The position numbers and the translations under genes are program-made. From NCBI GenBank assembly GCA_013398175.1, contig VZRZ01002085.1, positions 1,152,506 through 1,216,505 of the forward strand: DNA of 64,000 bases. The letters are read 5' to 3'. The notes beneath the pieces are model-generated. The model ran no database searches and was not told the origin of the DNA. It worked only from the letters and a program-made list of their open reading frames with translations. The stretch is from Climacteris rufus. Taxonomy: Eukaryota > Chordata > Aves > Passeriformes > Climacteridae. Below, piece by piece: positions 7,701 to 16,447 of this stretch (position 1 is the stretch's first letter; every line of letters starts with the position of its first letter).

Positions 7701-10700
7701 CTGCAGATCACAGAATCACAGAATCACAGCATCAGTGGGGTTGGGAGAGCTCTCTGAAGTCACTGAGCTCAGCCTGTGACCCAGTGCCACCTCCCTGCCC
7801 AATCACCCTTTCCGTGAAGAAATCCCACCTCGTGTCCAACCCAAACCTCCCCTGCTGCAGTTTAAGACTTCAAAAAAGAGGAGAGGAGAGGTGGATTAGG
7901 CAGGGAGTGTGACAAGTCCAGGCTGTGCCCAGTGCTGCCCACAAGCCAAGGGCCCCAGGTGCTGCAGGTTTAGGGCACAGCCGTGGCTCGGGACTGTGCC
8001 TGTTCCCTCTCACTGCCACAAGGAGAGGGAATGGTTCAGCTTCCAGGGCAGGGTGTGCTCAGAAAGGGATGGATCACATCAGCACTTGCACCATCAGGCT
8101 TTTAATTGAGGGCAGATGACTGTAAGAAAGGGCTTTTCACTTTTACTGAGACTAAATCATCCTCCCTTCCGGATTAAAAGCAGTGATTCCCCAGAGAAAC
8201 GCTTTAGGTATCACTTTGCATTCCTGTCACACACCACCCATCAAGGGCTACTCAGCCAGCTCTCAAACAGCAGCAATTTTAGAGGGGGCAGGAAAAAGCT
8301 TAATAGCTGAATGTCACAGGGAAACAGCAAAAGCTGTTTGGGGAGGGGGAGAGAGGAAGAAACAGAGACAGACAGACAGACAGACACAGCCCCAGCCCTT
8401 CCCCAGGGTCACCTGCTCCCTCTGAACCCCCTTCTTGGCCATGAGCAGGCAGAGCCTCACCCAGAGGGAGAGCAGCCAGCACATTTGGAGGGACATCTGA
8501 AGGCTCAGTGCTTCCCTGCACCCCAAAGAGATAATTTAGGGAATGCACACACAGCTGGATGAGCAGTGGGATGAAAACAGGGAGGGCTCAGCAGCCTGGC
8601 TTAGATACACTCAGTCCTGAGGGGATTCTGGGCACACACAAGGCTGGGTGGCCTGGGCTGGTGCTGCTGTGACCTGTTCCTGTTGAGGGTTGGGTGCCAC
8701 AGATTTCAAAGAATCATGGAATGGTTTGGGTTGGGATCATAAAGCCCATCCCATTCCACCCTCCTGCCACAGACAGGGACACCTTCCACCAGACCAGGTC
8801 ACTCCAAGCCCTGTCCAGCCTGGCCCTGAACACTTCCAGGGACCTAGGGGCAGCCACAGCTTCTCTGGGCATCCTGTGAGGGCCTCACCTCCCTCACAGG
8901 GAACAATTTCACACTAATACCCAATCTCAACCAACTCTTTCATTTCACAACATTCCCCCTTGCCCTGTCAGTATCTGCCTGTGTAAAAAGTCACTCTCCC
9001 TCTCTTTTAAGGCCCCTTGACAGGCTGCAGGATTTGCTGGATTTACACCTCTCTGGCAGCACCTCCACACCAGACTCATTGCCCATCCACGGGGCAGCTC
9101 CCCAGCTTGCTCTGTGCAGCTCACAGGCAACATTTCACCACTCAGCCCAAAGTGCAGAGCTCTGGGAACAGTGTGAACCAACCTGGAGCAGCCTGAGCAC
9201 TGTGTCCAAGCACAGCACATCCCAGATTGTCCTTGGACACAGAGACAAGAACATGGGAAAATCATGGGACTCTGACCATGGGCATGGACAATATCCCACA
9301 CTTCCTGGGGGTCAGCAAGGTCTAACCTGCCTCAGTGGGAGAATAAACCCTCAAAACTGCACAGAGAGGGGTAAGGGTGGTGAAAGGAAGCCTGCTGGGA
9401 CACAGTGCAGTATTTTCCTATGGAATATGTAACATCTTGGGGTCTGAAGAGGCTGCACAACCCTCCCTGCTAACCCAGCCCCAGCTCTCCTCCAGCTCCC
9501 AAGGGTGATCCAGAGGCTCTGGTTGCTCACCAAGGACTGTGCCCACGCTCCAGGAACTGCTGCAGCCTCCTTCACTCAGGGCCTGCTGCTGGCTCTTCAT
9601 CAGCTTGGCTGTGAAAGAGGGCATGGAGCTGAGTGCCGAGGTCAGGGCGCTGTCCAAGCTCTCCGACAGCTTCTGCTCGTGGGACACCAGGTCTGCAGAG
9701 GGAAACAGAGAAACTCCAGGTGTGCAGAGGGAAACAACCAGGTCTGCAGAGGGAAACAGAGAAAGTCCAGGTCTGCAGAGGGAAACACAAACACCAGGTC
9801 TGCAGAGAGAAGCACAAACTCCAGGTCTGCAGAAAAAACCACAAACTCCAGGTCTGCAGACGCAAACACAAACTCCAGGTCTGCACAGGGAAACACAAAC
9901 TCCATGTCTGCAGAAAGAAACACAAACACCAGGCCTGCAGAGGGAAACCCAAGATCAAGAAATAGACACTGAGGAAAAGAATGTGTGATGGAAATGCTGC
10001 TTTGGCTCTGAACCTTGGGGGATGACAGGAGCCCTGCACTTGTTTTCTTGAGAGGGGTCTTTTCCCCACCAAGGAAGTGCCTCTCCTCCTTTGGGTCCCA
10101 AAGGTGGAATGCCCTATGGATTACAGACAGACATGGGGTGTCCCAGTGCCAGCTCATACAGGATCAGAGAATGCTTAAGGTTGGAAAAGCCCTCCAAGAT
10201 CATCCAGTCCAACCCTTAGCCCAGCACTGCCAAGGCCACCACTAAATCATGTCCCCAGCTGCCACATCCACGTGGCTTTTAAACACCTTCAGGGCTGGAC
10301 AACCCTTTCCATGAAGAAATTTTCCCTAATATCCAACCTAAACCTCCCCTGGTGCAACTCTTGTTTCCTCTTGTCCCTTGTTCCCTGGGAACAGAGCCTG
10401 ACCCCCACCTGGCTGCACCCTCCTTTCAGGGAGTTGTAAAATCCCGAAAAAGGGCAAAACTCCAAATAACCCAGAAAGTTGTTTTTCCCTGAAATCCCAG
10501 GCACTCCCTCAGGCAGCTCCAAAGGATCCCAGCCCAGCACTCCCAGCCTTGCTCTGTGCAGCTCACAGAGAACATTTAAACCATTAATAAAGTCTGTGGG
10601 ACTTGTTTTTGCCTCTGTGTCCCAGTTCTGAGCCCGAGGGCCAGGGCTGGACCCTCCCTGCAGGGCTGCCCTGTGCAGCACCAACAGCATTAATTAAGAC

Positions 10701-13700
10701 AAAGCATTAAGAGAATGTTGCCTGCATCACTAATCCTGTTAAATCCACCTCCCAAAGGAAGAGCTGGGAATTGGTGCTGCACATTTGCTCCACCAATCAA
10801 GGCTGATGACACAGTGAAGCAGGAGCTCTGTGGGCTGAGCACTCTGCTGTTCTTTATGTATGGACACAGCTCCTCCAGCAGCTCCAGGACCCCCAGGGCA
10901 GCTCCTGATGCTGTGGGGCTGGGGCACATCCCACAGGACCAAAACAACTGATGATTCCTCCTAAAACAGGGAATGAGCCCAGGCTGAGGGATCAGAGCAG
11001 GAATGTGCAGTCTGGCTTCTCCCTACTCTTCCTGGTACCACCCAACACCAATTATTTTCAACAAAAGAATTTCTTTAAAATCAAATGGCCACCTGAGCTT
11101 TTTCCTCAAAACATTTTTGGGCAGTTTGGGAGGACGATGAAGGCAGTGAGAGGTCCCAGCAGCTCTGGGTCACCTTTTGTCACAGACCACCAGGTTAGAG
11201 AAGACCAGGAAACTGGACTTACCTGCTTAGAGAGCCAACCCTCCTCTGGCCACAAGACACCCCCACACCCGGATTTACACCCCAAGTGCCACATCCACAC
11301 AGCTTTTAAACCCCTCCAGGCATGGGGACTCCACCACTGCCCTGGGCAGCTGTGCCAGGGCTGGACAACCCTTTCCATGAAGGATTTGTTCCTGATTTCC
11401 AACCTAAATCCCCTGGTGCAACCCTTGTTTCTTCTATTCCCTTGTTCCCTGAGAGCAGGGCCCAACCCTCACCTGATTCCAACCTCCTGTCAGGGACTTG
11501 TTGAGAGCAACAAGGTCCCTCCTGAACCTCCTTTTGTCCAGGTTTGCAGCACATTTTGCATTCCCAGCAGTGCTGCTACCATCTCACTGAGAAAACCATG
11601 GATAAAGAGAGACCAGTGCCCACTCCCTTCCCCTGGAGCCACAAGGCACCATCTCTTCCCTAAATTAGTGTCTACAGGTTTTCTGCTTTAACCCTGTGCA
11701 GGTCTCTGTCAGGCTGGGCTCTCCCTCCTCCCTGCAATTCCCTTGCTGTGCTTTGTTCTAAGTGAGCCCCATTCCTGCTTTCCTTCCCTCCTCGTGGTAA
11801 GATCCACACAGCCAGGACTCTCTGTGCCATCACCACTGCACCACCAGACACTTCTTTTCCTGTTTTTGCAGGATAATAACCCTGGATAAAGGATAATAAC
11901 CCTGGATAAAGGATAATATCACCCTGGATAAAGAAACTTCAAACCAGCACAGTGAGAAAAATATTGTCTCCACGTGGAAGGAGGAGAAAGGAAACCCAAA
12001 CTAAAAGAGGAACATGGTGACCTGAGCAAACAAGGGCTGTGAAACAGACAGGTAACACCAGAGCTGAACGAAATGGCCTGGCTCCACCACACCCATCAAC
12101 AGCCAAATCCAGCCTGGAAGCTTCCTAGAGGCAGGATGGGAATCTGGCACTGGATTTGTTCTGATTTGAAACCCCAGCCTGGGGCTGTCAGGACACTCAA
12201 GGAACAGAGGTGACCCAGGGAGCCACAGTACCTGTGGAACAGTCCATGTGGATCAAGTGGGAGTCACTGTCAGTTTTCATTTTTTTAGCACTGTTCTCTG
12301 AGGTAGCTGTGACAAGTAAGTTTGTAGCAGAAAAATAGGGTGGCTGCACGGAGCCCTGATCCATGCAGTCCATTTTCCTCTTCAGAGAAGACATGGTGAT
12401 GGAAGAGGGCACGAGGCTTTCTGGGGCATGAGCCCTGCCCAGCAGGTTGGTGCCAGGGATGCTGTGCTGCAGCAGGAAGTGGTCTATCCTGGCCTTGAGG
12501 GTGGGGTGAGGTAGGGGCTGTGAGTGCTGGCTGAAGGCCACCCCCGTGAAGGGGTCGCTCGGAACCCTGCCCCAAGACGCCTCGCTCCGGTTGCATTTTT
12601 CCAGGGTGGTCTGGTCAATCACCTTCCCAGAGGGCAGGAGCATGGGCAAAGTCATGATCTCCAGAGTGATGGGGTCCAGGAATTCTTCAGGGATGTCTTG
12701 GACAACATCCACCAGCTTGTGCAGGGTCTGCTGCTCGTTGGCACCGAAGGGGACGCAGTCGCTCTCCATCGGCGTCCAGAGCTCCGGCTTGAGGCTGCCC
12801 ACGTCCTGGGCCAGGAACTGGGAGGCCACCTGGAAGACACCCTCAATCACCTCCTGAGGGCAGCATTTGGCAGGCTGTGCCCACACCTCCAGCCTCTTGA
12901 TGCTGGGCAGGCCCCCCCCGGCCACGTGGGTGATGCAGATCCTCAGGTGGGACACGTTGCTGAGCGAGGCCGGCCCTTTGTTCCACAGCTCCTGGGACAC
13001 CGAGCCGGGGTAGGAGAAGACATTTTCCATCTGATGGAAGGGAGGCCTCGGCTTGAAGCCTCTGTGGCCAAAAGTCACTTTGCTTTGATTTTTTAAGACA
13101 GCTTTGCCCACCAGGGTGAAAGTGTCCTTGTCCGACACAGGCTGCCCGGCCAGCCCTGAGCACTGCCCCTCGGGGCTCTGCCAAGAGGTTTTGTTGCATG
13201 AGGTAGAGGTGTAAACTTCCAGGCCAGAGAAGGTCTGGTAGCCCCCAGAGGAGGTGTCGATGTTGATCCTGCAGATCTCGATGTTGAAGGGGAAGGAGAT
13301 GGTGATGTGCACCGGGGGTTTGATGAAGTACTCGCTGCGGAAGCCGCGGTTCCTCCGAGCCAGGTCTTCGGAGATCAGGTTCTCCACCTCGTAGCCATCA
13401 GCAGAGATCTGTGTGCCAGGAGAAAAATGGGTTTGGTTTGGAGCAAGGGAAATGAAAGGAAGCTGATTGCACAAGCACTGCCACAGATTCTCAAGGTGGC
13501 ATCAGCCAGGAGCCAAGGCTGTGGTTTATGTGCCGGCGATCCCCGCGCCGAGGCAGAGCAGACCCCACTCCCTCCTCCTCCATCCCCTCTTCCTGCACCC
13601 TCTGTCACCATGTGCAGAGCTGACTGAATTGCTGGAAGAGTGGAAAATGAGGGATGGTTTGTGGTTTTGGCTGGGTCAGTGAAATAAATCCAGTGGGAGA

Positions 13701-14237
13701 GGGTGGCTGGGAGCAGAGGATGGGTGTGGGGGAGATGGGAGTCTCAGTCTCCTTTTCAGATGGGAGTCTCCTGATTTTCTTTATGCCAACTTACCCTGCT
13801 GTGTGCAAATGCACTTGAAATCACAGTTACAGATCCCAGAGAAACCTCTGGAAGTTAGTCAGCCTCTGGGACTCACCCCATCCATCCCTGAAGGAGATCC
13901 ATCAAACCCCAGAACACCCCATCCCACCCTCTGCTCTGCTCCTGGGCACACTGGCTCTACCCATTCCCTCTCCTGGAAGCCCCAGGGCCTAAGAAATCTG
14001 CAGCACTTGCTGAATGAACAAACCAAATCAAGGAAAATCTATTTATTCCACCTGTTTAATATGGTCTTGATCATGCCAATCACACCAAACCTCTGTGGCA
14101 TGGCTGGGGCCCAGCCCAGCACATCACTTCCATTTAATCCCTCCCTCCCTCTCACTCCCAAACCCCCCACATCACTATTTTACCTTGTTGCAGTGAATTC
14201 TTGGCTTGAACTGTGGCAGACAGACGTTTATTACCAT
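7489..14237 (-). CDS. UBOX5: U-box and RING-type E3 ubiquitin ligase UBOX5 (RNF37), complete coding sequence
   Basis: UBOX5 is a nuclear E3 ubiquitin ligase whose U-box recruits E2 enzymes. Four coding exons join in phase: 14184-14237 (MVINVCLPQF...), 12232-13408, 9531-9692 and 7489-7700. The total is 534 aa, against about 541 in human from memory. Exon 2 carries the conserved N-terminal region (ISADGYEVENLISEDL...) and the U-box at about residues 256-332 (DIPEEFLDPITLEIM...). A lysine-rich stretch (SAKKMK) precedes the end of exon 2. Exon 4 carries a C3HC4 RING-like finger: Cys475, Cys478, Cys496, His498, Cys501, Cys504, Cys517 and Cys520. It ends RRVHF. All junctions are GT-AG. FASTKD5 is nested upstream in the 5' intron. 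Oddities: the exon 3 acceptor is embedded in a tandem repeat and the exon 4 acceptor abuts a CR1. Confidence 0.96.
7706..7865 (-). mobile_element. CR1 LINE 3' end abutting the UBOX5 exon 4 acceptor
   Basis: The plus strand starts with three copies of ATCACAGA, then GGTTGGGAGAGC, and ends in CCAACCCAAACCTCCCC: a CR1 3' region, sense with UBOX5. Its terminal ATTCTGTGAT repeats sit six bases from the exon. An internal part of the usual CR1 tail is missing. Confidence 0.88.
8363..8388. repeat. Short GACA microsatellite in UBOX5 intron
   Basis: Five to six tandem GACA units lie within the intron between coding exons 3 and 4. Confidence 0.9.
8711..8975 (-). mobile_element. CR1 LINE 3'-end fragment in UBOX5 intron
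   Basis: The plus strand begins GAATCATGGAATGGTTTGGG, continues with CAGGGACACCTTCCACCAGA, and ends in the CCCTTGCCCTGTC part of the element. It is in the gene-sense orientation. Confidence 0.88.
9531..9692 (-). CDS. UBOX5: UBOX5 coding exon 3
   Basis: This is a 162-nt exon encoding SHEQKLSESLDSAL and MPSFTAKL, conserved in RNF37. The donor is TCCTTG|GTGAGC. The acceptor CTGCAG|ACCTGG is the last unit of a ten-copy tandem repeat of the same sequence. Both ends are phase 1. Confidence 0.93.
9687..9950 (-). repeat. Tandem array of UBOX5 exon 3 splice-acceptor copies
   Basis: Ten units begin at 9687, 9716, 9738, 9767, 9794, 9821, 9848, 9875, 9902 and 9929, mostly 27 bp. On the minus strand each reads as a pyrimidine-rich stretch ending CTGCAG followed by ACCTGG, i.e. 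the last ~21 intron bases plus the first six exon bases. Unit 1 is the acceptor used by exon 3. Unit 2 has CAC in place of CAG; the other nine keep CAG. Confidence 0.92.
10161..10440 (-). mobile_element. CR1 LINE 3'-end fragment in UBOX5 intron
   Basis: The plus strand reads GGATCAGAGAATGCTTAAGG, CATCCAGTCCAACCC, CACATCCACGTGGC and CCTAAACCTCCCCTGGTGC, all reverse-complement CR1 3' landmarks. Confidence 0.9.
11284..11540 (-). mobile_element. CR1 LINE fragment in UBOX5 intron, missing its 3' tip
   Basis: The similarity starts inside the element (CAAGTGCCACATCCACACAG) and runs through TGGGCAGCTGTGCCAGGGCT to CCTCCTTTTGTCC. The usual terminal ATTCT repeats are absent. Confidence 0.85.
11870..11935. 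repeat. Three-copy ~22-bp tandem repeat
   Basis: The unit GGATAATAACCCTGGATAAA is repeated three times in the intron between UBOX5 coding exons 2 and 3; the last copy carries a 2-bp insertion. Confidence 0.92.
12232..13408 (-). CDS. UBOX5: UBOX5 coding exon 2: N-terminal region and U-box
   Basis: The acceptor is GCACACAG|ATCTCTGCTG (phase 0) and the donor is TCCACAG|GTACTG (phase 1). At 1177 nt it is the largest exon and includes the whole U-box. It is uninterrupted by stops. Confidence 0.95.
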
Positions 14238-14280
14238 CTTGGCAGCTGGAGAGAGGTCACTTGCTGAGCATCAGAGTCAG
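14184..14280 (-). CDS. UBOX5: UBOX5 first coding exon (18 codons) with 5' UTR
   Basis: The coding part is 54 nt, 14184-14237. The ATG is at 14235-14237 and the exon ends CACTGCAACAAG|GTAAAA. The encoded MVINVCLPQF...IHCNK matches the characteristic RNF37 N terminus. The upstream acceptor is TTCTTCCAAG before 14280, leaving 43 nt of 5' UTR. A start inside exon 2 would have to read through its acceptor, so this small exon fixes the true start. Confidence 0.93.
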
Positions 14281-16270
14281 CTTGGAAGAAAAAAAATATT
14301 AAAAATGAAGGAAATAAATATCTGTGAGCAGTGAAAGGAGCTTGTGTTTCAGAGCCTGGGTGAGGTACAGGCTTGGGAACTCCTAAAATGCAGCTCAGAT
14401 CTGAGTCCACATGTGAAGCCAACAGAAACCCAAATGACTGTGTGGAAAAATGGGATTGAGAGAAAAAAATCATATTAATCAGTGAAGCCCTGGAGAAAAA
14501 TAAAGGAGAAAATGGCTCTTTTTAAACTAAAAACACCTATGGACAGACCAGCAATTATATCTGATGGTTTATCAAAGATGCAGGAGTTTTGTAGGTGGAG
14601 TAAAGCACCAGCACAGCACATGAAGCTGTCACAGCAAGTCAAGATTAACCACAAATATTAATAATTGGTGTTAAATAACTCCAAGGGAGCAGAGGGCATG
14701 GAATAGCTCTGAGGGAGATGTCTGGGATCTGCACACCAACAGCTGATTCATGAAAAAAACTCAAGTGAACACACCTTCTTTTCCATTGAAAAAAAACGAT
14801 GCCTGGAATTGGCTCTCTCAGAACCCTTTTAAGAATGAAATTCTCAGTGAGGGAAGAGCTTTAACCTCACATTAACCTCAGCTTTAATGTCACTGCCCTG
14901 GGCCACCTTGCAAATCAGGGGCTCGCTGCCTCCTGCAAGAACGAGCAGCTCTTGAATGATTTCCCACTGATGTTGTTGGTTCAGCCCAAATGAAATTGGC
15001 CTTGCAGGGGCATGGTGGAAAGGCAGAGTTCATGAGCTCCCTGTGCCTGCATCTGGAAGGAGGAAGGTGCAATCCAAGGCACAATCCAAGGGATAAACCC
15101 CAATCCAATATGGAATTCAAGCCTGCAGAGAGCAGAGCTTGGTTACAACACCTTGCTCACAGCAGGGGTGAACCTAACAAGAGGAACAGCCAGGTGAGCA
15201 GCCCTTCTATCCCAATATTTGCCCTTTTATCCCAAAATTTGGTCTGGCAGCCACCAGGAGCAGCACAAGCACAAACCAACTCTCCTCCAACACTACTCTC
15301 CCGGCTTTCTGAGGCTGAGAGGTTTCCAGAACTGGGCTGCCAGTTAAACTGCTCTGACTTTTGGCACCCACAGCTTGCAGGAGACTGATGGTTCAACTAC
15401 AGGCTGTGCCTCAAAACTGCTCTTTTTGGCTCATTTTGAACCAAAATGAATTTACCAAGTGGTAAATCCACTTGGCCCTCAGCACTGGTGTTAGGAAAAG
15501 TGGCAAATCAACTCTCCTTGCTCCTTTCCTTGGGAAAACTCAAGATTCTCCTTGTCTTTCTCTCCTCACATCGCTTTCCTGGGCTGAAGACTTCACCTGC
15601 AGCATGAAGAGGTCTGTATGGCTATTTTATAGGATTTTCTCCTGTTTGTGACCCTAAGAGACTTAAACAACCCAGGTTAGTTTTTCCAGTCTCATTACCT
15701 CAGCAAGAAAATGGATTATTCTGCATTTCCAAGTCACTGCTCTCCCTTCTACTGAAAGACTCTGCTACAAACCTCATGGCAAAAATTGGTCACCAAGCTG
15801 CTTTTACTAATGGCTGTGGTTTTTTCCTCTCTCTTCAGTGTTTGCCTTCCCTAAGGTGAACAAAGATCTTTGGACTGAGGCAGTGAAACACAGACCTGAA
15901 AAAAGTCCTCTGTGATTTTGGACAAGGAATTCCAAACCAGGCTGTCTGGTGCCTTCCTGGTGTCCTGTGGAGCTGTTGCAATAAGGAATGTGCAGGTTGA
16001 ACAGCAGAATGAAGTCCTTGGAGCATGAAATTAATGGCCAGAGCACCCCAATCCGCAGTTCCACCCAGTATCCACATTCCACCCTGTTCACAACCAGATC
16101 CTAAAGGAGAAACCCAGCCCCAGCTCCACGGGGATGGAAACAGCAAGGATATAACTGTGTGTGTTCCTGGCCCCCAGCTGACTAAATATTCTCTGTTCCT
16201 GCTCTCACAGGGGAGGCACCCATCCATCCCCTTTCATTCAGGATGAAGAAAGAAGCAACCACAGAGAAGA
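14281..16270. other. UBOX5 intron between FASTKD5 3' end and first coding exon
   Basis: Relatively A/T-rich unique intronic sequence. No CR1 copy or additional exon was recognised. Confidence 0.5.
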
Positions 16271-16287
16271 ATGACTTGTTAGCAGGT

Positions 16288-16293
16288 TTTATT
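16288..16293 (-). terminator. FASTKD5: FASTKD5 poly(A) signal
   Basis: AATAAA on the minus strand, about 155 bases past the FASTKD5 stop, gives a short 3' UTR. This premature polyadenylation site inside UBOX5 intron 1 would separate FASTKD5 from UBOX5 transcripts. Confidence 0.75.
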
Positions 16294-16447
16294 TGTGCTG
16301 GAAGCACTCGAGGATCCAGGTACAAAAGGTGAGCACGGGCTGTACAAACATCAGCAGGGCAGAACCGGCCACGCAGAGCAGCTGCCAACACCAGAGACCA
16401 TTCAGTGGGGATGCACTTGGGGGGCTCTGGGCAAACCCTTGCCCCCA

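Noticed and set aside
9687..9950. CRISPR-like array
   Set aside because: Units are contiguous with no unique spacers, the genome is a vertebrate, and the origin from the exon 3 acceptor is clear.
9505..9988. Long plus-strand open frames with a nine-residue repeat
   Set aside because: They are translations of the 27-bp splice-acceptor array (27 is divisible by three), antisense to UBOX5 exon 3, and open in several frames.
13409..13474. UBOX5 start at 13474 (MCNQLPF...)
   Set aside because: This reads through the exon 2 acceptor; the conserved N terminus is on the separate exon at 14184-14237.
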